From Ambrosia x helenae (lineage: Eukaryota; Streptophyta; Magnoliopsida; Asterales; Asteraceae): 64,000 bases of DNA. The notes beneath the pieces were generated by a model, which worked only from the letters and a program-made list of their open reading frames with translations, made no database searches and was not told the origin of the DNA. The translations under genes and the position numbers were made by a program. The stretch is taken from assembly GCA_030844895.1 (NCBI GenBank), contig CM061233.1:94945719-95009718 (forward strand), in the 5' to 3' direction. Within the stretch, counting starts at the first letter, position 1. Every line of letters starts with the position of its first letter. Positions 11,578 to 22,024 of this stretch are shown here, in pieces.

Positions 11578-12926
11578 CTAGTAATTAGCCTCGCGCGCGT
11601 TGCGGCGCGGGTATATTGCAAACATCGAACAGATTAGTCCAAGCGTTATGTAATGCGTTAAACATATGCAAATGCATGTTTTGACGTTATCAGATTTAAC
11701 TTAATGAAGTCGAGTGGATTAGGATATGGAAATCGAACCGTATGAAGTTGTTTTGGATTGTTGTAAGAATATTAACATGGTAATTAAACAGAAGAAAACA
11801 TAAGAAAAGGTAAAAGTCAGAACCTTAGAAACTTGAGAAGTTGAGAGGTAAGTTTTGACACTTTACAAACTTGATCACCTCCGGTGTCAATGAGCCAAAG
11901 GTATTAAAGGCCAAAGGGACAAAATCATTTTGGTTATCCTCGCACGCTTTAGCGTGCTTTGCCACCTTATTCGACTATGCTCTAAGGACCGCACTGGTTT
12001 ACACAAAATACTATATATATTCATACGTACACAAAAGTTCAGGTAACAGGAAAACAAATTTATGAATCAGGTGGGCTTTAGAATATGATGCAACACCAAC
12101 ATATAAGAAATCAAGTTTAATGACACTACCCATTAGTCATGAGTTACAAAAAGCCTAATTCTAAATAAATTTAAAACATAAAGTATCTCCCCAACTATAC
12201 TTTACCATATTTCTCTCTCTTTACCAAACCTCATAGAAAACCATGTTCCAAAAGTCAAAACGACGGTTCAAAATCAAAACCATTTTATATTCAAACATCA
12301 TTTATCATCTGCAAATGTGTATATATTATATATAGAGAAAGAGGGAGACATCGAGGGATACTAGGTGGTGGCCGGTAGTGTTCCGATGGTTCTGGATGAA
12401 CATCACCACCACGAAACCGTCGCCGCCACTGCGACAACACCACCAACCAATTGAACATCGCCATCACATGTTAGGGATTTCCGAGTCTTTAATTTTTCTT
12501 TGAAAACCCCTTTTCTGGATACGCATAACCACCACCACAGTACAACTGCCAAGCGGCCTGCCTTTCCTTCTCTTTCTCTATCTTCTTCTCCAGCGATGGT
12601 CGACCACCATGGTCACCGATGGAAGTCGGGTTGTTGCGGTGGTGGTTGTGAACTTTTGCTTGTGCCCTGTGGGTGTTAGTACCCTAATTTCGTGAAGAAA
12701 AAGGTTACATAAAAAGGGCAGTGACGGTTACAGATGACGAAAATAGTTTTTTAGAATGGAAATGGTGGGGATGAATAAAGGAACAGTGGGAAGTATAACG
12801 GTTACTGAATGAATCGGGGCTTTTCCTGTTGAATGTTGATATAGCGACATGACGGTTGGCCCAAACTCCAAAGTGTGAAATATTTGTTATGAAATATTGA
12901 AATGTAGCGAGAAGAATGGACTGTCA

Positions 12927-12994
12927 CTGTAACGGGTGGGTTGGTATTAACGGCGTGATACTGTAACGGGTGGGTTGGGGTTAACGGCGTCATA
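12927..12994. repeat. Two 34-bp tandem units
   Basis: CTGTAACGGGTGGGTTGG is at the start of each unit (12927 and 12961); each ends in TTAACGGCGT plus 3-4 bases. Located about 40 bp upstream of the TATA box of the captured gene fragment. Confidence 0.7.
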
Positions 12995-13030
12995 ACGGTG
13001 TTAAGTTACTTTTTGTATATATATATAATA

Positions 13031-13037
13031 TATAAAA
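13031..13037 (+). promoter_or_regulatory. TATA box of captured gene fragment
   Basis: TATAAAA after a TA-rich run, about 200 bp upstream of the ATG at 13236, in keeping with a short 5' UTR. Probably copied with the exon from the donor gene. Confidence 0.4.
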
Positions 13038-13235
13038 CAAGGTGTCTGTCAGTAACAAAAAATCTTGTCACTCATTACTGCTAATCTTAATCTTAATGTC
13101 TTCTTCCCTTCAATCTCGTTGCTTTTTAACACAAGACTACTACTGTTACAAAACAAAGTTCCTACCTTTTTCTTATTTATTTAAACTTTTATCACACATA
13201 ACAAAAGCCCATCACTTCTTTTGCCCACTTTTGAG

Positions 13236-13373
13236 ATGGGTTTGATGTATGGGACCAAACAGAGTCATAACAACAAGATTTGGTCCGGGTCGGGTTCCGG
13301 GTACTCTGCTAAATGGGTCACATTCTTCTGCATTGCTAGCTTTTGTTTGGGTGTCATCTTTATTAACAGGATG
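13236..13373 (+). pseudogene. Beta-1,3-galactosyltransferase-like gene, first exon only
   Basis: 46 codons from ATG 13236 to an apparent splice donor at 13374 (ATG then GTTGCAG). A hydrophilic tail of about 25 residues is followed by KWVTFFCIASFCLGVIFI and NRM, the short cytosolic tail and type II signal anchor typical of plant Golgi GT31 beta-1,3-galactosyltransferases, where the sequence normally continues after NRMW. No catalytic GT31 domain follows before the Helitron end 140 bp later, so this is a captured, non-functional gene piece. It lies on the strand opposite to the Helitron. Short length makes subfamily assignment unsafe. Confidence 0.55.
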
Positions 13374-13515
13374 GTTGCAGATTTGATATTCTTTGTTTCT
13401 TGAAATCTTGAATTTTGCAGTGTGTTTTACTTTTTTTTTTTAAATAAATTTAATGTTTTTACTGGTATTAACAAAATCCAGCTCTTGAACAAGAACATGA
13501 CATGAAGGATTAGGA

Positions 13516-13829
13516 TTATTATTATTATTATTAATACCAGGATTTGGGGGGGGGGGGGTATGCAGGTTCAACCTGATAACCGCTTTTATAAAATAACGTA
13601 TCAATAACAAAACAAATCAACAAGTGGCTCAGTTGGTTAAAAAAATTGGATGTTAGGATCGACCCGGTCATCAACCAGGGTTCGATCCCCACTACAAGCA
13701 TGAATATTTTTTATTTTAGATTATTAGGTGGGCCCCACTTAAATTTCACATTTGGTCCTTGTGGTTTACCATTTCTCACATGAGGGTAAACTTAGTTAAA
13801 TATTAACCTCCGTTAGTGCTAATACCTTA
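13516..13829. repeat. Right inverted-repeat arm, inner part
   Basis: Pairs with 11263-11577 of the left arm. Includes an ATT microsatellite, a G run near 13546-13558 and the tRNA-like segment 13618-13698. The outer part of this arm resumes at 15041. Confidence 0.75.
13618..13698 (+). other. tRNA-like segment in foldback arm
   Basis: TGGCTCAGTTGG (13625-13636) matches a pol III A-box and GGGTTCGATCCC (13678-13689) a B-box, about 42 nt apart, in a unit about 80 nt long. No paired acceptor stem is obvious, so it is a tRNA-derived relic. The inverted copy is at 11392-11468. Confidence 0.45.
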
Positions 13830-13844
13830 TTATATATATATACA

Positions 13845-14083
13845 ATTAGTAACTTGGGTCACCTCTAAGAGTCATCACCATTCCTCATCACTTGGTACCA
13901 TTTCACAAATTAATTAATTGGGTCACCTTTAAGAGTCACCACCCTTCCCGATCACTTGGCACATTTTCACAAATTAATTATCAACATTAATCTCCTCTAA
14001 GAGTCATCACTCTTCCCTACAATTAGCAACTTGGACAACCTCTAAAGTCACCACCCTTCCCCGACACTTCCCACCATTTCACA
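13845..14083. repeat. ~65-75-bp degenerate minisatellite
   Basis: About four units of the pattern AACTTGGGTCACCTCTAAG, TCACCACCCTTCCC, CACTTGGCAC, TTTCACAAATTAATT. Units differ in length and sequence. A further partial unit follows at 14130-14190. Confidence 0.6.
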
Positions 14084-14084
14084 A

Positions 14085-14128
<44 letters not shown>

Positions 14129-14199
14129 CACACAATTACCAACTTTGGTCACCTCCAACAATCACCACCACTTCACACCTTTTCACAATATAACACCCC

Positions 14200-14244
<45 letters not shown>
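14085..14244. repeat. ATT microsatellite and 42-A run
   Basis: An ATT run at 14085-14119 and an uninterrupted A run at 14203-14244, separated by a partial minisatellite unit. Array lengths may be assembly-limited. Confidence 0.85.
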
Positions 14245-14248
<4 letters not shown>

Positions 14249-15009
14249 AATTTACATACGTTTCATTCATTATTAAAAAAAAAAATTGTCATAGCAAAAA
14301 GTACTCATTTTGGCTTCGTCAAATGAAGAAAAAATGAATTATATGTAATTATTTGTAAATTTATGAAGATCCCCTTGTATTGCTTCGTTTAAAAGTTGTA
14401 TCTCTTCGTTTAAAAGTTGTGTGTATTCATTCACAACCTACGGTCACATGTATATACACAATCATGTATTGATCAATTTAGATGATAAGATTTCTATGTA
14501 ATCTATATACGCTTTAGTATCTATGTATGTGTTGTATTTTCTATTGATAATTTAATGAGTTTGTTTAATTCAGTTTTCGTAAACTCCTTTTTTATTCCAT
14601 GTGGTTGATGTTGGGATAATCCAATGATAGTGAAGAAGAAAATTGTTCTTCTAAAACCTATGAGACCACTTACAATTTGATAAAATTGGAGTCAAATGAT
14701 TAGTTAGATACTTTAAAGGAAGAGATGTGGGCCTAACTAAGCAATGGCTCCTTTCAACCTATTAGAGTGGAAATGAGAGATATGAACCAAAAATGTTAAA
14801 ATGGAGAAGCTTGATGTTTTTATTACGTTCATCCGATGTTGTGTCTAAATTGAATTTTACATTTGAATGAACAATGGGTTATTTTACTTTTAATGAGTGT
14901 ACTTCCAACTTACACTAAATGTTAAGTTAGCAAATGAGAAATTACATTGCAGAACGTAAACAATTATCGCATCACATATATTGATACTAAAGATATTCTT
15001 AATCAACAT
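14245..15009. other. Helitron-like interior without gene
   Basis: AT-rich sequence with no supported ORF, tRNA or repeat apart from short A/T runs. Confidence 0.5.
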
Positions 15010-15164
15010 CCCGCCGTAACGCGCGGGTAACGTCAACTCGTTATGTAACAAAAACTAAACTTAAACCCTCAACATGAAACTTTTAAACCTTAATACCTAA
15101 AGGTGAAACTGAAGGCAAACCACAGGGACTAATTACGTAATTTTCTCAAATGATAAATACAAAT

Positions 15165-15716
15165 TTAAAAAATGATATACCGAATCAAAAATTATAATTA
15201 TCAAACCACATGAAATCATAATATAGTTAATAATATTGAAAATGTCATTCTAAGTCTATTCGTTCAGTAGATTATAGCTAGTTACACTATCAAATAGACA
15301 AGATTGTAACATCACCGTTCAAAACATAGATTTATTAATATATAGGATAATTATGCTATTCAGAAACTGAATAGTATATTTTTATTCGTGTATTTAAAGT
15401 ATGATTTCAAATAGTAGTTAATTATTTGACAACCTAATTATATACATATGTGTGTGTCAAGACTGATATACTGATCAATAACAAATTATAATTATCAAAC
15501 CACCTAAAAACATAATCGAGTTAGTAATACTAAAAACATCAGTGTAATTCTATTTGTTCAGCAGATTATAGCTAGTTACGCTATCAAATAAATAAGATCT
15601 GTAACATCACTATGTAAAACATAGATTTAATATATAGGTTAATATTTGTTATTAAAAAATTAACAGTATATTTTTATTCGTGTATTTAAAATATGATTTC
15701 AAATAGTAGTAACTGT
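15165..15716. repeat. Diverged tandem duplication, ~300-bp units
   Basis: Two head-to-tail copies, about 15165-15470 and 15471-15716. Shared blocks include ATTATAATTATCAAACCAC, AGATTATAGCTAGTTAC and TTTTTATTCGTGTATTTAAA. The second copy is broken by the LINE at 15716 and resumes at 21243 (GTTGACCAACC against the first copy's TTTGACAACC). Confidence 0.65.
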
Positions 15717-15795
15717 ATATAAAAAAAAAAAAAAAACCCTAGTAGCTCCGAATTCTTCGGAGGCGGCAAACAGAGAATCGGATACACCGAACAAG

Positions 15796-17388
15796 ATGAC
15801 GGGCAGGGATCGCTACAAGGTAGATACGTGGTACAACGCTCCAACAAGGAAGGGTAAAAGGAACAACGTGGATGCTGGGTCAAAGACGGACGGTATGGCG
15901 GTAACGAAGTTCTTTGTTTCGAATCTTCCCGAAGGATGTACGTCGGCCGATCTGTATGAAGTGCTTAAAGGATTTGGGAACGTGGTTGGTTCGTATATTG
16001 CAAGAAAATACGATAAACTAGGTAAACGATTTGGTTTTGTGTCGTTTTCAAAGGTTAAAGACCCGTTATCATTAGAAAGGGATTTAAGGGATGTCTGGAT
16101 CGGGTCGTACAAGTTGTTCATTGTACTGGCCAGGTTCGTTGATGGGGAGAAAGTTAACTGGAAGGAGGAGAAGACGTGGGTTCCTGTGACTGAAAAAATC
16201 AACGTCGTTAACGAGAAGATGGATGTGCATGATACGGTAGAAAATCAATCAGTTCATGTCCAACAAGTTGGTCGATCGTTTCGGGATACTTTGGTTGGCA
16301 AGGAAAGGGTAGATAATGTTGTTAATGTGGTTCTGGACGATGACCTCATTGGGAATGTTTCTTGGAATGGGTTGGGATTATACGGCACGACGAGGGACTT
16401 AACTATAACGACTTCATTAAAGGTATGGCTTACATCAGTCAGGCTTTCTAATGTCCGAATTCGTTATGTCGGTGGACTATCGGTGGTGTTGGTGTTTGAA
16501 GACAAGGAGGGCATGATGGAATTTTGGAGTACAAAGGAGGTTTGGGAACCGATATTCAGTTCGTTGGTGTTATGGGAAGGCCAGAGATTAACATGTGATC
16601 GTATTGCATGGCTGAAGATTTTCGGGTTGCCATTGTGTTTATTTGACGCCAATGTGGTCGATAAGATAGGTTCGTCGTTCGGAAGGGTTGTACAATCGGC
16701 TCATATCAATGATGACACTGAAGATTACTCGTTTGTAGTGGTGGGAGTTCTGTGTAACTCGATGCAAAGGTTTAATCAGGTATGTAATCTGAAATGGCGT
16801 AACGAGTCAATTCCAATTTTAGTTGAGGAAGATTTGGACGAGTGGCTTCCGGATTGTATTGGCGAGGATGGGGAGGAGCAAGTAGATGGTTTGGAGCTTG
16901 GAAAGAAGCCTATGAATATGTCGAATGATAAGGAAAAGATTGTGGAGGATGTGGTTAATGTGGGGCTGCAGGAAGGGTCGGTGGACGGGTCAAATGCTAA
17001 CCACGACCAACAGGTTATTCAAGAGGAGGGTGTTATTCAGAATCCCGGTTCTCTCAACGTTGCTGGTTTAGAGTTCAGTATGCCAGAAAACATGGAGTGC
17101 TCGGGTGGTAGGAAAAAGAAAAGAGGCGGGTTTCGTAAGAAGAATCGATATGAAAAGTCTCCTTCTCCGACGGGACTTGAAAGACCTAAGAAGCGTTCTA
17201 GAGAAGGAGATGATCCCTATGACATTGATCGATTTATATATACGGTACAAGATGGTCCGTTAATAGATAATGTAGCTGGACGAGATGATATAAGGGATGA
17301 CTCGGTAGGAGTTGATACGGGTTTGGAACAAAATAGTACCGCTGATTCAGTAGAGGGTATTGGGTTGGAAAAAGTGGGAGAAACTTAG
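15796..17388 (+). CDS. LINE ORF1 protein with RRM domain
   Basis: 530-aa intact ORF, first ATG after the 79-bp 5' UTR. Residues about 35-112 form an RNA-recognition motif: RNP2 FFVSNLP and RNP1 KRFGFVSF are visible. A middle region (about 190-360) resembles the DUF4283-like segment of plant LINE ORF1 proteins. The C terminus has a strongly basic patch (GGRKKKRGGFRKKNR, about 435-450) and acidic stretches. No CCHC knuckle is seen, unlike many plant L1 ORF1s. Expected role: RNA chaperone that coats LINE RNA in the retrotransposition complex. Separated from ORF2 by 104 bp. Being open while ORF2 is damaged suggests recent insertion. Confidence 0.85.
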   Translation: MTGRDRYKVDTWYNAPTRKGKRNNVDAGSKTDGMAVTKFFVSNLPEGCTSADLYEVLKGFGNVVGSYIARKYDKLGKRFGFVSFSKVKDPLSLERDLRDVWIGSYKLFIVLARFVDGEKVNWKEEKTWVPVTEKINVVNEKMDVHDTVENQSVHVQQVGRSFRDTLVGKERVDNVVNVVLDDDLIGNVSWNGLGLYGTTRDLTITTSLKVWLTSVRLSNVRIRYVGGLSVVLVFEDKEGMMEFWSTKEVWEPIFSSLVLWEGQRLTCDRIAWLKIFGLPLCLFDANVVDKIGSSFGRVVQSAHINDDTEDYSFVVVGVLCNSMQRFNQVCNLKWRNESIPILVEEDLDEWLPDCIGEDGEEQVDGLELGKKPMNMSNDKEKIVEDVVNVGLQEGSVDGSNANHDQQVIQEEGVIQNPGSLNVAGLEFSMPENMECSGGRKKKRGGFRKKNRYEKSPSPTGLERPKKRSREGDDPYDIDRFIYTVQDGPLIDNVAGRDDIRDDSVGVDTGLEQNSTADSVEGIGLEKVGET

Positions 17389-17492
17389 GCTACGATGATG
17401 TTGGGTACAGTGTTGGGGGCCGTAAATATTGAAAGGTATGAACAGAACATTAGAAACATGGTTAGCGAAGAAGGTTTTCAAGATGGTTCCTT

Positions 17493-20400
17493 ATGAATTG
17501 TTTAACTTGGAATATTAGAGGGTTGGAGTCAGACAATAAAGGTAACTGGTTGAAGAAATTGAAGGTCGCTAATGAGGTTGGATTCATTATGGTCCAGGAA
17601 ACTCAATTTCAGTCCTTTGATGGCGTCAATGTTAGTAGGTTTTGGGGCCCTAGAGATTTTGAATATGAAGTGGTTGATGCTGTTGGGCGTTCCGGGGGGT
17701 TACTGTCGGTATGGGAATCTAAGGTTTTTATGAAAACTTCTGTGATTAAGCGTAGATATTTGGTCGTGGTTTCGGGTTACTTAAAGAATGACGGTCAAAA
17801 GGTGTCGTTTGTGAATGTGTATAGCCCGCAAAAGTTAGTCGATAAACGTAGCGTTTGGGAAGAACTGAAAGCCATGGGGTTGGATGATGGTGAGTTGTGG
17901 ATCGTGGCGGGAGATTTTAACTGTGTTAGAGACCGATCGGAGCGCAGAAATTCTAAGTTCCATGAAGGTGTGACGAAGGAGTTCAACGATTTTTTAGAAG
18001 ATACGGGGTTACAGGAGTACTCTCTTCGTGGTCGTAGGTTCACCTTTCTCTCGGGTAATAAACTTAGTCGTATTGATCGAGTATTTGTTTCGTGGTCATT
18101 TTTGAACAAGTGGAGTAGTGCGGAATATAGAGTTTTGGATAAAATAGAATCGGATCACTTCCCGGTTTTGTTGAAGATAGAGACTAAAAACTTTGGCGCC
18201 AAGCCGTTTCGGTTCTATAACTCATGGTTAAATTGGTAGGGTTTGGATAAAGTGGTGGAAGAGGTTTTTAGCACTGAAGATCAGAATGGTACGGCTGATC
18301 TCATTCTCATGCGAAAGTTTAGAAGGTTGAGGGATAAGATAAAATTTTGGCATCATAATGTGAAGACTAGTGAGCAAGAGGAGGAGGTTGGTCTGAGACA
18401 TGACATTGCAGAGTTACAAGCGGCTCTTGAGACTCGGGATCTGACTGAAGCTGAAGTGTGGGTTCTTGAGGAGGCGGATAAACGTTTGAAGGAGTTGGAA
18501 GCGTTTAGAACCCGAGACCTAAAACAAAAATCTAGACTTAAATGGGCGAAGGAGGGAGATGCAAATTCGTCTTTCTTTCATGGTGTTATTAACTCACGCC
18601 GGGTTTCTAATAATATTCCTGGGTTGACTATTAATGGTGAATGGGTGACGAAGCCACAAACGATTAAGAGAGAGGTTTATCGGTTTTTTAAAGAAAAATT
18701 TGTAGAAGATATTAAAGTTCGTCCAGGTCTTATGATAGAAGACATCAAGACGCTTGATCCGGTTGACGCTGATGGGTTGATTGGGCCGTTTTTAGAAAAA
18801 GAAATCAAGGAAGCGGTTTGGGACTGTGGTAGTGATAAAGCCCCGGGGCCATATGGTTTTAATTTTCGTTTTATTAAAAAATACTGGTCTATGTTTTCGG
18901 GTGATTTTGTGCAGATTTTTAAAGAGCTCGCCGAAACAGGAGTTATTAGCAGGGGAGCAGGCTCTTCTTTCATTACATTGGTGCCAAAAATAAAGGACCC
19001 GGTGGATCTTGGAGAGTATCGACCAATTAATCTGATTGGCGTTGTAAGCAAAGTCATTTCTAAAGTGCTCGCCAATCGGTTGACAAAGGTGATGGATGGG
19101 CTTATTTCAGAAACCCAATCGGCTTTTATAGCAGGGAGGTATATTCTTGATGGTCCTATTATTATTAGTGAATTATTAACATGGGCTAGAAGAGGTGGAA
19201 AGGAGCTATTTATGTTCAAGATTGATTTCGCCAAAGCATATGATAATATCAACTGGGAGTTTGTGATATCTATGATGAGACAAATGAGATTTCCCGAGGT
19301 TTGTGTAAGTGGATAAAGGGTATTTTATCGTCAGCCAGGTCTTCTGTGCTAGTGAATGGGGCTCCAACATTTGAGTTTTCATGTGAGAAGGGTATGCGTC
19401 AAGGTGACCCTATTTCTCCGTTTTTATTTATTATTGTTATGGAGGCTCTTGCAGGGATGATGAGGAAGGCGTGTGAGGTGGTTTCGTTTTCTGGCGTGCG
19501 GCTTCCGCATAATGGGTTAATTCTCTCTCATCTGTTCTATGCGGATGACGCTATTATTATGGGCGAGTGGTCGACTGGTAATTTTGAAACATTGCGGCGT
19601 TTGCTTAGAATTTTTCATTTATGCTCAGGCCTTCGTATTAACATTCACAAGTCTACGCTGTTCGGTCTGGGAAAAGGGATAGCTGAGGTTGGTGTGATGG
19701 CCCGTTCATTGGGTTGTTGTTCTGGAGCTACTCCGTTTAAGTACCTTGGCATTATAGTGGGGGCTAATATGGGTCGAATCAACAATTGGGATCCGGTGAT
19801 TAAGGTGTTTAAGGATAGATTATCCAAGTGGAAGTCTAAGGTGCTATCGATCGGCGGTCGGTTAGTGTTGATCAAATCTGTCTTGGAAAGTTTGCCGTCC
19901 TACTATTTCTCCTTGTACAAGGCGCCGACTGCGGTGATAGGGAGGTTGGAATCTTTGATTAAAAGATTTTTATGGGGTGGTGATGAGGATACTAGAAAAG
20001 TTCACTGGGTGGCGTGGGATAAGGTTACTCTTCCTAAGAAATTTGGGGGGTTGGGGCTTGGCCGCTTGGATGAGAGCAATAATGCTTTTTTGTTAAAGTG
20101 GCTTTGGAGATATAGAGTGGAAGGGGATTCTATGTGGAGACGGGTTATTGATGCCATTCACGGTTCTACGCGGCAGTGGGAGACGTATCCTTGTAAAGTG
20201 AGTTTTCCAGGCACGTGGTCTCGATTGGTCAAGAATTGCAAAAAAGTTAACGTCGGTGGTACTAGTGGGATCAACATGATCCGTGGTGTCTTAGGCAATG
20301 GATCGTCTATTAGATTTTGGTTAGACCCATGGGTGACGAATGTTCCATTGAAAAGCATCTTTCTGAGGTTGTTTAGGTTGGAAACGAATAAATGGTGTTA

Positions 20401-21148
20401 TGTGGATGAGAAAATAGGGGGTGATCAGGGGGCCGGTTTGGGTTCGTGGCAATGGCGGGTTCTCCCTTCTTCGGCCCAAGAGTTGAATGAGCTGATTGAA
20501 TGTCACAGTCTTCTAGTAGGCCAGAGGATCTAAATGGATAATGATAAATGGGCCTGGTTCGACGGAGGCCCGGTTGATTTTTCGGTCCCAGTGGCAAAAA
20601 AGTGGCTAAGTAAGGATCGAGTGGAAGAACACCGGGTTGATTCTGAGTTTAAGTGGTGTAAGTGGGTCCCTCTGAAGTGTAACGTGTTTATGTGGAGGCT
20701 TCTCCTAGAGAGAATTCCTACTAAAGAGGCGTTACGTAGAAGGAACATTGTGATTGGCGATAGCACTTGTGATTTTTGCAGTGAGGAGGAGGAGAGTGTG
20801 GTTCATGTTTTTACTTCATGTGTTATGTCGACGGGTGTGTAGCAGGGTATCGCTAACTGGGTTCGGTTACCCTCGATTTACTTGTTCTCCATTAAAGATT
20901 TACTCGAGGTGGTTCAAATTTCCGGCTGGTCGAAGTATAGGAAAGATATTTTACTTGGGATCATCGTGGTTACTTGCTGGCGTATATGGAAAGCGAGGAA
21001 CGAGAGGATTTTTGGTCAGAAAAATAGAAATGTTGTAGAGATAGTTGCTGATGTTATGTCCTTATCTTATTTGTGGTTTTGTAGTAGGAGTTATAGAGGG
21101 GGCGTGGATTGGAAGGGTTGGAAGTCTTTTACTTTTGATGTCCTGTAA
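17493..21148 (+). pseudogene. LINE ORF2: endonuclease and reverse transcriptase, disrupted
   Basis: Starts MNCLTWNIRGLES, the typical APE-type endonuclease N terminus, with VQETQ, VAGDFNCVRD and SDHFPVLL following. The reverse transcriptase has KAPGPYGFNFRF, YRPINLIG, KIDFAKAYD, GMRQGDPISPFLF and the catalytic YADD at 19538-19549. The C-terminal zinc-binding domain has CDFCSEEEESVVHVFTSC. Lesions: in-frame TAG at 18237-18239, a frame change near 19300 (between KIDFAKAYD and GMRQGDP), TAA at 20531-20533 and TAG at 20840-20842 where Trp is expected. Apart from these the ~1215-codon frame is continuous. It should be inactive as encoded. Confidence 0.9.
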
Positions 21149-21242
21149 TGATTGACTTAGGGGGTTTCCGACTTGGAAATTCCCCGGTCGTTTTGTGTTT
21201 TAATGAAGTGCGCCTTTCAAAAAAAAAAATAGTAGTAACTGT

Positions 21243-21430
21243 TGACCAACCAAATAATATATCTATATTTGTATTTATTTTTGGAATTCCTTCAACGCCT
21301 TATTTTTTTTTTGGTCAAGAATGCTTAGAAATACGTATATTACATGCCATAATTTTTTCAAAAAAAATTACATAGGGTTTTCACATCTTGATTAGGTTTT
21401 AAAATAACACTTATACACACACATATATAT
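21243..21430. other. Remainder of duplicated unit, no gene
   Basis: Sequence continuing the pre-LINE target, AT-rich, leading into the TIR at 21431. No ORF supported. Confidence 0.4.
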
Positions 21431-21859
21431 AGGGGAGAGTTTAATTAAAAACTCATTGTTAGGGAGAGAACTTGAGAACTCCTTAAGTATAGGGGTATTT
21501 TTGTCAAGTTGTATTAACTTCATTACCTGATATATTATCTATAGACCCTCAAATATCTTCCACAACTTCAGACCTAGATCTCCTACTCCAATCACATCTA
21601 TCAACAAGCTCTTACCATATTATAACATGTTTGACATCGATTCAACACCTAATACGTGTTCATACATATACGAATTCTTATTACGCTTTCTATTCATGTC
21701 AGTTGAAGGTACATGCTCAAAATTCTCAAAAATGAAGCACTCGTCTCAATCGATTTCTTATATCTTGTTAATTGATACCGATTTAATAGGAGTTTGTATG
21801 TATTGTTGTTTTTAAATCGATTAGATACAAATTGAGACGAATTCATACATTTTTTTGTC

Positions 21860-22016
21860 ATTAATACGAATTCTGTATCGGAAATTGACAGTAAACGAGG
21901 GTAAAAGCATATATTTTTAAATGAGAATTCAGATTTGAGATCGTATGATGTTACTTCTTCGAATTCTACTAACACTACATCTGATAATTTGGATTTTGAT
22001 GGTTTTCAAACAGAGG
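21860..22016 (+). other. Possible captured first exon
   Basis: An open stretch reads NENSDLRSYDVTSSN and TSDNLDFDGFQTE and ends at a GT donor (CAGAG then GTACGTG at 22016). No in-frame ATG is visible. A comparable exon-like block lies in the neighbouring element at 56582-56687. Function not recognised. Confidence 0.25.
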
Positions 22017-22024
22017 TACGTGTC

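Larger units (their letters stand above)
11578..13515 (-). mobile_element. Non-autonomous Helitron with captured gene fragment
   Basis: The minus-strand 3' end reads CCCGCGCCGCAACGCGCG (a hairpin), then about 15 nt, then CTAG (11578-11581), followed by T. The opposite end begins TCCTAATCC at 13515 with A before it. Hairpin, CTRR end, 5' TC and insertion between A and T without target duplication are the Helitron hallmarks. Length 1938 bp, no Rep/helicase. It carries a plus-strand gene fragment at 13031-13373. Confidence 0.65.
13830..15040 (+). mobile_element. Helitron-like insertion in right foldback arm
   Basis: Comparison of the arms shows uninterrupted CCTTATTATGTAAC in the ancestral arm, here split after CCTTA with the right half resuming TTATGTAAC at 15041. 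The insert ends with the hairpin CCCGCCGTAACGCGCGGG (15010-15027) and then CTCG, a near match to the CTRR end of Helitrons. No TSD. The left end is an AT run with no clear TC, so it is a decayed or atypical family member. No ORF. Confidence 0.5.
11150..15147. mobile_element. Foldback Mutator-like element with nested Helitrons
   Basis: Terminal inverted repeats begin GAGAAAATTAC at 11150 and end with its complement at 15147. They are flanked by AAATGATTA (11141-11149) and AAATGATAA (15148-15156), a 9-bp TSD with one mismatch, as expected for Mutator-like elements. Arms pair over about 428 bp: 11150-11577 against 13516-13829 plus 15041-15147. A Helitron fills the centre and a Helitron-like element interrupts the right arm. 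No transposase, so non-autonomous. Arms include the plant repeat motif AGTCCCTGTGGTTTG and a tRNA-like segment. Confidence 0.75.
15717..21228 (+). mobile_element. L1-type LINE, full length, damaged ORF2
   Basis: 5.5-kb non-LTR element flanked by the 14-bp TSD ATAGTAGTAACTGT (15703-15716 and 21229-21242), ending in an A run at 21219-21229. Carries ORF1 (RRM protein) and ORF2 (endonuclease, reverse transcriptase, C-terminal zinc domain). Starts with ATAT and a 16-A run just before CCCTAGTAGC. A long TSD plus poly(A) is the signature of target-primed reverse transcription. Confidence 0.9.

Noticed and set aside
13618..13698. A functional tRNA gene
   Set aside because: A- and B-box-like motifs only; no paired acceptor stem or anticodon arm that I can fold.
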